Positions 48,901-59,500 of a stretch of 64,000 nt of DNA are shown piece after piece. How positions within the stretch are numbered: position 1 is the stretch's first letter; every line of letters begins with the position of its first letter. The stretch spans positions 868,001 through 932,000 of the forward strand of contig JARCOQ010000003.1 of NCBI GenBank assembly GCA_029207755.1, in the 5' to 3' direction. The notes under the pieces are model-generated. The model had not been told where the DNA came from. It worked only from the letters and a program-made list of their open reading frames with translations, and made no database searches. Source of the DNA: Chamaea fasciata (lineage: Eukaryota > Chordata > Aves > Passeriformes > Sylviidae). Position numbers and translations under genes: made by a program.

Positions 48901-51214
48901 AAAGAAAAATAAAATCTCAGAAAGAGCAGTTCCAAAACTACAGGCTGAAATTTTTAACAAAGTATGCTGAGCTGCTCTTACGCAGGTACCACCACAAAGA
49001 TTCCTAGCAACATATGGACTGCAAAAACCCCCTGACTACATCCTATGTGGTATATCCAGTTTATACTTCAGCTCCAAGTTCTGTGCCCTTCAGCAGTGCT
49101 GTGGGCTGAACATCACCACGTACCTTGATCTCCTTATGGAGCCCGAGCGGGACCTGCGGGGCGAGAAGGATCTGTATCTGCGAGGAGAGATGGAGCGGGA
49201 GCGGCGGTAGGAGGCTGACCTGGACCTACAAACGCAGGGAAAACCATCACTGCAAGGGGCTTCTCAGGACAGACAAGGAAGGGAAGCACAGAAGGCAGAG
49301 CCCTACCTCCGACCACGGCTGCGACTGCGCGAGCGCGAGTACCGCCTTCCTCGGGACCTGGAGCGGGACCTCGACCGGGACCTGGGTTGAGGTTAGAAAG
49401 AACAGGTATCAGCAGACAGCTGCAGCAGCCAGCACCACTGAGGCCCTGCTGAAGTCAAAACTTTTTTTTTTTTTTCAGACAACTAAAAAGAGAATTTAAA
49501 AACAAAGCAAAAAAAAAAAAACAAAAAAAAAAAAACCAAAAAAAGAAAAACCAAAAAACCAAACGAAACAAAACAACAAAAAACACACCACTATCATCTG
49601 TCAGTTGGAAAAATGTCTGGGCCTACTTTTGTCTTGAGCATTTTTACTACCTAGAAAAATGTTAAAGCTGAATTACATTGCAGAATTACATTAGAATAGA
49701 AAACACTGTAATGCGTATTTAAAATAAACCTTGCAAGTTTGCAGGTCGACCCTCTTTGGCCCAAGGTCTAGCAGATCTAGACGATCTAGAAGTATCTATA
49801 GGCGAGCGCTGCATCTAGGCAGGAGTTCTCTTCAATCTAACGACGATCAAACTGACAGCCCAATGAGCCAGGGTGAGGCTTGATTGACGCAAGAAGATTT
49901 TTCTAGCTGGGCATGTGGTCAATCTGCTGTTCCTCTTTCTAAACCGGAGGGGGGCCCCAATTGAAAGCCAAATTTACTGTTACGGCGGTCACCGTCTCAA
50001 ATTTTCTGCCCTTAAAGAATAAGGTGAAGCTACGTGTAGATGGCTCGAGGGGATCTGGCCTCTTATGCTGATCACCTCAAGGTCTAGGAGGATCTTAAGT
50101 GTCGGATTTGCAAGGCGCCTCAGCATGAAATCTTAAGGCTCGTGACATTCTGAATCAAGGCGACTGACTCAAACGAAGAAACCTGAAAGGTTTTGACCAG
50201 GTTGATTATTAAGATATTAACATTTTATATGTATTAGCAAAAAAAATTTTTTTTGTGATATACACCTGTTGACTTACGACAATTAGAGTTAAAACCGGTG
50301 TAACATCGTGTTCTTTGCTAACAAGAACTACACAACAGCGAGCTGGCGAAGCAAGGCACCGCCCCGGCGCCGCACGTACCTGCTCCTCCTCCGCCGGCTA
50401 TAGCGGTGGCAGTCATAGGCATAGTGGCCTTTCTCACCGCACTCGTAACATCTGTCGTTGGGGTCGAAGGGGCGCCGGGCGGGGGGCCGGTCGTAGCGGG
50501 AGCGGCGCGGCATCCCGGTGGATACTTCCACTCGGACCCTGGAGCCGCATATTATCCTGTAACACAGCAGCTGTTAGCCCAAGGAATGTTTGCTCTGCTG
50601 CGCTCAAGCAGCGAACGCGAGAAACCCATGACGGGTGTGGGGTAGGGAGGCCCAGGGCTGCGGCCCTCCAAGAAGTTCCAGGCGCGCACGTACTTCCCAT
50701 CGAGGCCGAGCACAGCGTCCTCGGCATCCCGGGGGTCTTCGAACTCCACGAAGGCGAACCCCGGCGGGTTCCTGGCGATCCACACGGTTCTCAGCGGCCC
50801 GTAGTAGCTGAAGGCTCTCTCCAGCTCGCCCTTGCCGGCGCCCGTGCCCAGGTTGCCCACGTACACCTTGGTCTCTGCGGGGACCCGCGGCCGCCATGTC
50901 AGTGCCGCGCGCGGCCGCCGCTCCCCGCCGCCATCTTTGACACCGCGTCCATCTTAGAGCGCTCCCGCCGGGCCGCGCCCGCCCCCACAGAGCCCGCGGC
51001 CGCCCCGGCCTCCCCTCACTCCTCGCCGCCGCCGCCCTCAGCCCTCAGCGGCCGCCCGGGGGAACGATCGCCTTCTCCCGCCGCCGCAGCGGCGCCAGCG
51101 CCGCCGCTCCCGCCGCCTTCCCCTCGCGCTCCCGCCCACGGCAGAAGCCCCCACGCGACTCCGAGGCTCCCCAGGCTGCCCGCCGTGCCTACCGTATCGC
51201 CCGTATCGCGACAT
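45965..51214 (-). CDS. Second SRSF7 gene (intron-containing inverted paralogue)
   Basis: SR-family splicing factor, a duplicate of the SRSF7 gene at 56,526. Exons on the minus strand: 51214-51193, 50874-50694, 50556-50380, 49381-49307, 49225-49124, 48542-48489, 47253-47209, 46652-46617, 45989-45965; total 717 nt, 238 residues. Exons 2-8 have exactly the lengths of the plus-strand copy and every GT/AG is intact, so it is not a processed pseudogene. The protein has MSRYGRY, an RRM ([20 protein letters not shown]..., [13 protein letters not shown]), a CCHC zinc knuckle ([14 protein letters not shown], from about residue 104) and an RS domain. Differences: exon 1 is 6 nt shorter, removing the Gly-Gly after RYGRY; Val-Arg-Gly becomes Val-Leu-Gly in the RRM; Lys-Val-Ile becomes Lys-Ile-Ile; and a TGA at 45,967-45,965 ends the protein at SHSPSGSP, ten residues before the other copy's [10 protein letters not shown]. 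Likely transcribed and functional; alternatively a decaying duplicate. Confidence 0.88.
49464..49594 (-). repeat. A/T-rich low-complexity insertion in intron 3 of the minus copy
   Basis: On the plus strand, A runs separated by AAC/AACC units. The corresponding place in the right arm (58,164-58,190) is only about 27 nt, so roughly 100 bp were gained here or lost there. On the sense strand it is T/G-rich, like an extended polypyrimidine tract, and lies about 85 nt before the exon 4 acceptor. Confidence 0.85.
49730..50182 (-). other. Candidate poison exon in intron 3 of the minus-strand SRSF7 copy
   Basis: AACCTTTCAG|GTTTC acceptor and GCAAG|GTTTA donor enclose 453 nt. Spliced after exon 3, the frame reads nine codons and stops at TGA (50,157-50,155). 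SRSF7 in mammals is known to carry a highly conserved poison cassette exon of about this size (about 450 nt) in intron 3, used for autoregulation through nonsense-mediated decay. The sequence is identical to the right-arm version. Confidence 0.7.
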
Positions 51215-51251
51215 CCTCCCGACGACAGCGCGAGCGCGGCCGGGCGCGACC

Positions 51252-51259
51252 CTTATATA
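51252..51259 (-). promoter_or_regulatory. TATA box of the minus-strand SRSF7 copy
   Basis: CTATATAAG on the minus strand lies about 38-45 nt upstream of the ATG at 51,214, inside a CpG-rich promoter. If used in the standard way, the start site would be only some 5-15 nt before the ATG. I saw no such TATA box just upstream of the plus-strand SRSF7 start, so the two copies seem to have different core promoters. Confidence 0.5.
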
Positions 51260-51385
51260 GCGAACAGGCGGAGCGCCTGCGCGGCGCGCGGGGGCGGGGC
51301 GGGGCCGGGCGGGCCCGCGCTGGGGCGCGCGCGGCTCTCGCGAGAGGCGGGCCCCGTGCGGCGGCCCCGCGGGCGTGGGGGACGC

Positions 51386-51455
51386 CTGGCGACACCTGAG
51401 GGACACCTGGGGGACACCTGGGGGACACCTGGGGGACACCTGGGGGACACGTGAG
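51386..51455. repeat. 11-bp minisatellite (CTGGGGGACAC)
   Basis: About six tandem units of CTGGGGGACAC with edge variants (CTGAGGGACAC, GTGAGACAC), about 170-240 bp upstream of the second SRSF7 start codon. Confidence 0.9.
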
Positions 51456-51459
51456 ACAC

Positions 51460-52689
51460 GGGCCGCGCTCCGGCTCCTCCCGGCCACACGCCCGCCCCGC
51501 CAGCCCGCAGCGACAGCTCCTGTCCGGCTCTCGGGGCCAGACAAATAGGGAGCCGCTTGGTGCGCTTTGTACCGCCACCACGGCCTCTCCCTGCGCTGAG
51601 GGAGAAGGAGCTGACGCCACGCTCCGTGTTCCGCGGCCAGGAGCGGTGCCGTCCCTGGAACGAGGCATTCCCAAACTGCTCCAAGGCTCCCGTGATGGCT
51701 CACACCTCGGATCCACCCCAGCCAGCCTTGGGAGTTCAGGCCCCGGTTCATCCCCTCACGGCTGACACGCAGCTGGAGATGTTGTGTGTCGGCACCTCCC
51801 GACATTTCCAGTTGGAATGGATGTACAGGAGACATTTTTTAAGAAAAAAAATCAACACAGACTTGACAGATCCAAAGTAATTCTTGGTAAATCCCAGCAG
51901 GAATGAGGAGAGCCTTCCTTAGGCAGACCTTCCATCTGCACTTGAGCACACCAATGTGCTTATCTTCTAATAAGGCAGAACAAATAACACTGAGATAAAT
52001 GAGGGCTCTAAATGTTCTTCACGGCATTAATAATCTCAGGAATAATCACATAATCATTCCATAATGATTCTGTGTTGGCATGAACTAGAAACACGGCATT
52101 AATAAACAAACATCATGAATTGCAACAAATTTTCCTTTTGCAGAACACTGGTTTTCCAACCACCGCTGCTCTAAAATAACAAACATAGATAGGTAATGGT
52201 TTTAAAACCCGCTATTTGCCCCCTAACCTGCCCTAAAAATTTTACAAACTCAGACATACAATGTAATTTACTTCCTAAACCAGGAGAACAGTAGTGGGAA
52301 AAACAAACAAACAACCAGCCACGAAAACAACAAAACAAAACTGCTTTGTGAACATGTTTTTAAATTTGGTTTGGGAAGTCCAGGTGTCATAACTCTTTTA
52401 AAAAAAGAAAAAAGGAAAAAAAAAAAAAAGAAGACTCTGGTAAGCAGTCCAAATAAACACACGTTCAGCACAACATAAGTAAACTAGTTTTAAAGGGAAA
52501 ACAGTTTAAAAGTATTATATATATCATCTTTTACAATAGTGGTAAAAACATTCTAAACTGACAAGTTAAACTGATAAATCAGTTTGATCCACCAGCACTA
52601 TCCAAACAGCTTGCTTCTAATAAAAATAGTGCACCAAAAACCACTTGTGCTTTGAGTTTATACTTCTTGTGTTACCCCTTCTTTTACAT
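51460..52689. other. Spacer between GEMIN6 3' end and the second SRSF7 promoter
   Basis: GC-rich to about 51,780, then AT-rich with A runs near 52,400. No gene recognised. The AT-rich part may be distal GEMIN6 3' untranslated sequence. Confidence 0.45.
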
Positions 52690-52897
52690 ACAAAAAAATC
52701 AAGACAGAAGCGCCTAAAACATTTCTGCAACTGCAGAAATAGCAGCACTTCTGTAAATAATGAATATTGACGCACAGGAGAGTTCCTGAACAGGAGAGCT
52801 CCTGGAGAAAGGAGGGTCCCTCAGCAGCGCCTCAGCGGTGCTGATGTCGGAGGGATCCCTGCAGCAGGGACAGGATGATCTCACCGGCGCTGCTGCA
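52690..52897 (-). pseudogene. Tandem duplicate of the GEMIN6 3' end
   Basis: This stretch repeats 52,898-53,080, i.e. the last coding segment and proximal 3' UTR of GEMIN6. Shared pieces include ACAGAAGCGCCTAAAACATT, CAGGAGAGCTCCTGGAG and CAGGATGATCTC...GGCGCTGCTGCA. The copy is diverged, with an insertion around 52,752-52,785 and no open reading, and lies just downstream of the real stop in the gene's direction, so it may now be part of the GEMIN6 3' UTR. Confidence 0.8.
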
Positions 52898-53002
52898 GTA
52901 AAAAATCACGACAGAAGCGCCTAAAACATTTCGGCAACTGCGGAAACGGCAGCCCTTCTGCCAGGAGAGCTCCTGGAGGCGGGAGGTTGCCCCGGCAGGC
53001 CC

Positions 53003-55307
53003 TCAGCGGCGCTGCTGCTGCAGGAAGCCCTGCAGCAGGCCCTGCACTCTGGCCAGGATGATCTCGTTGGCGCTGCTGCACTGCTCGGGGCCGTACGGGG
53101 GCTCGATGGTCAGCACCCCCGCCACGCTCAGCGTCCTGCCCTGCTCCCCCTGCTCGCCCACGGGGATGTGGTTTGTCTCCAGCCACGTCTTCAGCGCGTT
53201 CTTCCTCTCCTGCAGCTCCTCGGGGCTGTAAGCGGGGCTCTCCCGGGGCGCGAGGATGGCGGCGAGGCGCCGCTCCGTGTCCGCGTCCCCTTCCCGCAGG
53301 ATCTCCACCGCCTGCACGGCGTGGCCCATGACGAACGACAGCGACCCCTTCTCGTTCTCTGGGAATGTCGCGAGGACAATGCTGTCAAGGAGAGGGAGAT
53401 TGTCTAAGTTCCTGTTCTTAACTGAAGGCTGAGAAGCAGCCTCCAAGGTTTTGGGGACAGGAGCTCATCAGCATCAGCCTAATCCAGGTATTTAGGCAAT
53501 ATCCAGCACCCAGCAGTTTCCTTTGGAAAGCATGCCGCCATACCCTTAAAACACTAAAAATGTGGGGCTCTGCAGGGAGCTGCTGGTCGTGAATTTGAAA
53601 CCACTCTAGACACTGTGAAGAACATTAATGTACACTTTGCTTTTAAAAAATAAAGTCGCGTCTGGAAATCTAAATATTTTTGTGCAGCTTTCCCTTGTGT
53701 GCTGAAGAACCTAAAACATTTCAACATTTAGAAACAGCATTTTGAATTGGATTTGATACCTTGCAGCACGTTGAATGCTGAAGGCAGCTAACAACACCAG
53801 AACCCTCGAATGAAAAAAATGGTAATATTTATTAAACATTGCCAAAAGAATTGTTTTAAACGATAGTTGGCAGTTTGTGAAATGAAAATCCAAGAGGAAC
53901 ACACTACAGAAGGTTCAGGCTCACAATGCAGAAACCTGGTCTTTTCCCAAGGGCACTTGCATCCCAGAAGTCCTAAAACGCAAGTGGGAAGGCAGCTGGT
54001 TGTATTTGTAGGATCTCTCCCTCATATATCAACAAAGAGCATCAGAAACCGTTTTCTTCCTCTTGTGGGAAGCAGAATTCCAGAACCTGATGCCAGCACT
54101 TCCCTAGCCCATTACTGCCGCCAGGAGTGGAAGTAATGGCTTTTTGGGATGTGTCCAGTGAGATATGCCTTGACTTCAGCCTGGACCATCACCAGAATCA
54201 TTCACAGCTGCTTACACCTTCCTTATCAAAATGATAAGACACTTGAGGAGATTATTGGAGCTACTCCAGAGCTGAAGCAACAACCAGTTCTCTGAAGCTG
54301 AATGTTTTAGTTTTCAGCCTCCATCCGGTGTTCACGTGGGACAAGTAAGGTACGAAAGAGCTCTGGCAGCAAGGAGACAAATTTCTACCCATTCCCTGCT
54401 GCCTTCTGCCTTTCAAACCCCGTTTGCAAGTTATTTCCTTGGGCTACCAGAGATGTGGGGAACCACTTCCCATCCAGGGCCCCTGATTTCCCCTGCCTGC
54501 TCTCCAAAGAAGCCTCTGCACCTTCTTAGGGTGTCTGGCTGGAGTGGAAAGCCAGAAGTCTGGACAAAAGCTAAGGATTTCAACCCCTAAAACACTCCTG
54601 CACTCTTCATGAAACAGAGTTTGGTGTATTATTAAAAGCAATCCTTAACACATGGATTGCTGAGAGGTAATAGTATAGTTTAATATGTAAGATGTAAATA
54701 AACCACTTGGAATTATAATACTGTGTGATTTAATATGCTGTTCACTTAGTTTTACTCACTTAGCATGAGTAGCAGGGTTTGCTGCAGCCTTGGCTGCAAG
54801 CTGTGAACTTTCACCTTGAACACATGCTGGTAGAGAGTCGATTTTAGCAATTTTCCTAGAAGCTGGCACAGTGCTGAGTGAGAATAACTGAATTTACAGT
54901 GAGAGTAACGTTTCTAGCACACTGGTATTTTGGTTGTTGCTAAGCAGTGCTTATTCTAAATCAAGGACTTGTTCGTTTCCCATGCTCAGCCAGAGATGAG
55001 GTGCAGAGGAAGTAGAAACCAGAAGATAAGGAAGCTGCAGCCATCAGCAGAAGCTGCAGCTTAACAAGATAACTTTTGCTATTTTTGCTCCAAATAAGCT
55101 TGCTTCAGCCTTGGAATCTTTTCACCTCCTAAATCTTGCTTTTTATTAATTTTACAGAAATAAAAGCTTTGGTACTTACGTGGCAGAAACTGGGTCAACT
55201 GTTAAAACCCATCCTTCGTATTCATGTTTCTCAACTGCAACAACTTTCACCAATTTGTTCACATACGTTTCCCAATCCAGAGGGCTTTTTCTCTGCCAGT
55301 CATTCAT
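53003..55307 (-). CDS. GEMIN6: GEMIN6, SMN-complex subunit
   Basis: Component of the SMN complex that loads Sm proteins onto snRNAs in the cytoplasm and is found in nuclear gems; in the family it pairs with GEMIN7 through an Sm-like fold. Two coding exons on the minus strand: 55307-55180 (128 nt; MNDWQRKSPLDWETYVNKLV... ending TVDPVSA) and 53381-53003 (379 nt; IVLATFPENEKGSLSFVMGH..., then YSPEELQERKNALKTWLE, NHIPVGEQGEQGRTLSVAGV, LTIEPPYGPEQCSSANEIIL). They join in phase (AC|C) into 168 residues, against about 167 in human. Residues up to about 90 form the Sm-like fold; the rest is the helical C-terminal part. The ATG is chosen because it matches the family N-terminus and follows the last in-exon acceptor; 5' non-coding exons should lie toward 55,600-56,400. 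It is head-to-head with SRSF7 on the right, the arrangement I recall in human. Confidence 0.95.
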
Positions 55308-56525
55308 ACTTCCTACATCCAGGACCTGGAAAACAACCAGATCAATCAGCAGATGGAGTCAATCTTCTTGCTCTGCTCTTCACATCAGAACTGGGTTTGC
55401 CTCCATGTAAAGATTTGTCTTAAGCAAAATTTGCCTTTTTTTTTAAGCAGACATTCACACGAGTGGTTTGCATAAAGCTGCACTTCTGTAATTCCCTACG
55501 CTTGTTTTTAAGGGCACGCAGCCAAGCCTCAAACCCCACCGTTCTGGTCACCTCACGCTTTCCCGTTGCATTCAACTCTCCACCTATTGCGCTGCCTTCT
55601 TAGAAAACCCTGGAGGTAAAAGTTCATGTTTTGTGCTCTCCCCTCAGCCCCAGGCTGCAGCAGCAGCGAGTGCCGTTCACACGCCAAGCCCTGCCTCGTC
55701 CGTGTGCGTTATACCCGGGGTAGCTGCAGGCTCTGTACATCTGCTATGGAAAAATAAGGTCTTTTTGCTTCCCTGGTTGTTGAGTTGCTTTCAGCGAGCT
55801 TTCCCGTGCCGCCGTGAAGGTGAGAAAGTGGATTCCGACACCCACCCCACAGCTGCTCCATTTCGGCAGCACTGCCTCAGAGCTTCCCAGGGACGAACCA
55901 AACTAGCAATTAACTCGGTCATTTGTGAAAGCCGGCATGCAACGGTTTTGTCAGTGCCAACACAAAAAAAAAAAAAAAATTAAAAAGGGTATAGAATGAG
56001 ATAGTCAGATTTTACAGGTTTAAAGGGGCAATTTCCTTTTTTTTCTTTCTTTCTGGGAGTCTCAGTTCAGCCTCTCCAGTACTACAGGGCTTGTGTATGA
56101 CTGGCTTGTGCCGCTGCACTCAGCTACCGCTTTCTTTCAGTCACAGCTCGTTTACCAGAAAGCAGGGAGAGCAAATCTAATGGTTTTCACGCTAAGAACA
56201 CACACTGGCCTGCACTCCGGAGGCGGCTACGCACCAGCTGATGGGGATATCACCTCCAACCCTGGATGCGTCCAAGGATTGCTCCCACTCAGAGGTGCCC
56301 GCCCAGACAGATCACACGGGGCAGGCGATCAGCAGGAGTCCTGTCTCTCGGGGAAAGCGTTCCCCACCCGCACTCGCTCCGCTCCTCCCGCGTCCACGCG
56401 GGCCGCGCTTCCCGGGAGGCCCGCCCCGCGCATGCGTGCTCCGCGCGGCGCGGGGGAGGCGGGGGAGCGGCCCGGGGGGCAGGCGCGTGCGGCGGCGCCT
56501 GCGCGCGGGCGGCGGAGCCGTCGGG
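55308..56525. promoter_or_regulatory. Shared divergent promoter region, GEMIN6 / SRSF7
   Basis: The 1.2 kb between the two start codons turns CpG-rich from about 56,330 through SRSF7 exon 1. A single island between head-to-head genes suggests a bidirectional promoter. GEMIN6 non-coding first exon(s) must lie here but cannot be placed. An A run is present at 55,963-55,979. Confidence 0.55.
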
Positions 56526-59500
56526 ATGTCGCGTTACGGCCGCTATGGAGGCGGTGAGAGCTCCCGGGGGGCCGCGGGAGGCGGGCGGCCGCGCGGGCGG
56601 GAAGGCGAGACGGCTCCGAGGGAGAGGAGATTACCGCGGGGAGGCGGGCGGCGGGCGGGAGCCGGCGGGGAGGGGAGGAAGGGCGACGCGGCCGCCGCCG
56701 CCGTTGTCGCCGCCGCCATTTTGCGTCAGCGGCCGTGGGGGAGGACGCGCGGCCGGGCGCGCGGCGCGGGCGGGAAGGCGGGAAGGGGCCGCGCGGACAA
56801 GATGGCGGCGGGAGGGCGGGGAGGGGCTGAGCCCCGCGCTGAGCCCCGCGCTGAGCCCCGCGCTGAGCCCCGCTCCGCTCCCCTCCGCAGAGACCAAGGT
56901 GTACGTGGGCAACCTGGGCACGGGCGCCGGCAAGGGCGAGCTGGAGAGAGCCTTCAGCTACTACGGGCCGCTGAGAACCGTGTGGATCGCCAGGAACCCG
57001 CCGGGGTTCGCCTTCGTGGAGTTCGAAGACCCCCGGGATGCCGAGGACGCTGTCCGCGGACTTGACGGGAAGTACGTGTCCGTCTCGCGTGTTCGCCGAG
57101 GCTGCGGAGAGGGAACCGGGGGTTACCTCTCCGGTCCACGTGCTTTTGTAGTTGTGTCACAGAGTGCGGGGTCTAACCCAGAGGCCTCATGGACTCGTTG
57201 CAGGGTGATCTGCGGCTCCAGGGTCCGAGTGGAAGTATCCACCGGGATGCCGCGCCGCTCCCGCTACGACCGGCCCCCCGCCCGGCGCCCCTTCGACCCC
57301 AACGACAGATGTTACGAGTGCGGTGAGAAAGGCCACTATGCCTATGACTGCCACCGCTATAGCCGGCGGAGGAGGAGCAGGTACGTGCGGCGCCGGGGCG
57401 GTGCCTTGCTTCGCCAGCTCGCTGTTGTGTAGTTCTTGTTAGCAAAGAACACGATGTTACACCGGTTTTCTTTAAACTGTAACGCTAGATTAATTGTATA
57501 GGTGTATATTACGATTTGTTGCTATTTCTATCAAATGTTAATATCTTAATAATCAACCTGGTCAAAACCTTTCAGGTTTCTTCGTTTGAGTCAGTCGCCT
57601 TGATTCAGAATGTCACGAGCCTTAAGATTTCATGCTGAGGCGCCTTGCAAATCCGACACTTAAGATCCTCCTAGACCTTGAGGTGATCAGCATAAGAGGC
57701 CAGATCCCCTCGAGCCATCTACACGTAGCTTCACCTTATTCTTTAAGGGCAGAAAATTTGAGACGGTGACCGCCGTAACAGTAAATTTGGCTTTCAATTG
57801 GGGCCCCCCTCCGGTTTAGAAAGAGGAACAGCAGATTGACCACATGCCCAGCTAGAAAAATCTTCTTGCGTCAATCAAGCCTCACCCTGGCTCATTGGGC
57901 TGTCAGTTTGATCGTCGTTAGATTGAAGAGAACTCCTGCCTAGATGCAGCGCTCGCCTATAGATACTTCTAGATCGTCTAGATCTGCTAGACCTTGGGCC
58001 AAAGAGGGTCGACCTGCAAACTTGCAAGGTTTATTTTAAATACGCATTACAGTGTTTTCTATTCTAATGTAATTCTGCAATGTAATTCAGCTTTAACATT
58101 TTTCTAGGTAGTAAAAATGCTCAAGACAAAAGTAGGCCCAGACATTTTTCCAACTGACAGATGCTAGTTCTTTAGTTGTGTGAAAAAGAAAAGTTTTGAC
58201 TTCAGCAGGGCCTCAGTGGTGCTGGCTGCTGCAGCTGTCTGCTGATACCTGTTCTTTCTAACCTCAACCCAGGTCCCGGTCGAGGTCCCGCTCCAGGTCC
58301 CGAGGAAGGCGGTACTCGCGCTCGCGCAGTCGCAGCCGTGGTCGGAGGTGTGTTTGAGTTTGGCTTTTATTCCTGTTCCTGCCTTTTCCCAGAAAAAGCT
58401 GCCCTTGTACAACTGTTGGGATTGCTCTCTTTGCAGGTCCAGGTCAGCCTCCTACCGCAGGTCCAGGTCCATGTCTCCTCGTAGGTCTAGGTCCGTGTCT
58501 CCCCGCCGCTCCCGCTCGGGCTCCTTGAAGAGATCGAGGTAATTAGTGCTGATTTTTAAAAGGCTGCGGCATCTACTGTTGTTGGTGTTTTCTTGTTTCA
58601 ATTAGGTTTCAAAAGATGCTGACCTCTAGAAGTCAGCGTGGTTTAAAAAGTTTCTGATACTCCTAGTTAAATTCACAGGCATGCTAATGAGTTTCGACAC
58701 TTTTTCTTGAGACACTGGCATCTCCTGTGACTGAATTTCTGTGTCTAAAATGTCTAATGATCATGTAGGTCTATGATCATGCAGGTCATATATGTTTTTA
58801 TGCAGACCTTAATTTATAATGCTGTAATTGTCCTCTCTTCTGCTTGAGTTTACTTCTTTTTAATTTACCTCAATTTTTTAATTTCAGGTCTAGATCAAGA
58901 TCCAGATCTAGATCCAGATCTGTTACATGGCCCCGAAGCAGGTATGTGACCATAGATAGTTGGTTAAAGGTGCTGAAAAGTCTCATTAGGCTCTCTGACA
59001 ACTGTTAAGTTTTTTTTTCCAGGAAAAGATGTTTTCTCTCCACTAACTTAGGGGTCTGTAGTTTCAAAAAGCCGTGCAAAAGATTGTTCTTCCTCTTTTT
59101 ATCCTTTTGCACACCCCTAAACATCTCAGCCCCATAGTCATCACAAATACTGGTTGCTTTAACAGCTAACAAATGTAGAATGAATCTCAAAAGTTTCTTT
59201 TTTCTTTCTGTAGCACACACAAGATTGTGGATTCTTCCCATTATTTTGCAGAGAAAGCAAGAGCCCGTTCAGTAGTGTTTTAATTCTTTACTGTCTGCAG
59301 CCAGGCAAGTCTTGAAGGGCTTGCTGGTGTTCTGAGTGTTACAGCTGCAGTTCAGCTCTGTTGAATATCAGTGTCAGTCTGCAGGAGCTGATTTTAATTG
59401 GAGATGAACACCTGTCAGGATTATTTTGTACCAATAAACGTGTCACAAGAGTAGTAGATTTTAAAGGAGCACAGGATGCTATTTGTTCCTTTAAACTTTA

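Larger units (their letters stand above)
49305..50880 (-). repeat. Left arm of the SRSF7 inverted repeat (identical core blocks)
   Basis: Four blocks are reverse complements of the right arm with no mismatch found by eye: 49,305-49,463 (exon 4 and flank; pairs 58,191-58,349), 49,595-50,225 (most of intron 3; pairs 57,533-58,163), 50,291-50,549 (exon 3 and start of intron 3; pairs 57,211-57,469) and 50,712-50,880 (exon 2; pairs 56,885-57,053). Between blocks the arms differ sharply: intron 2, a 65-bp patch of intron 3 and a T-rich insertion. Confidence 0.95.

Noticed and set aside
45965..51214. Second SRSF7 as a processed pseudogene
   Set aside because: All eight introns are present with intact GT/AG, exons 2-8 keep their lengths, and there is no poly(A) tail with target-site duplication.
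50315..51454. 379-codon plus-strand frame
   Set aside because: Antisense shadow of SRSF7 exons 1-3 in GC-rich DNA. The same peptide start recurs antisense to the other copy (57,173-57,445), as expected from the inverted repeat.
56241..57432. Long plus-strand frames (274 and 388 codons) across SRSF7 exons 1-3
   Set aside because: Read-through of introns 1 and 2 in GC-rich sequence. Splice sites and comparison with the paralogue show the true exon borders.
49305..58349. Inverted SRSF7 copy as a simple assembly artefact
   Set aside because: Promoters, introns 1, 2 and 4 onward, and the 3' exons differ by many substitutions with preserved splice sites, which a false duplication would not produce. 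Mis-joining within the identical core remains possible and needs long reads.
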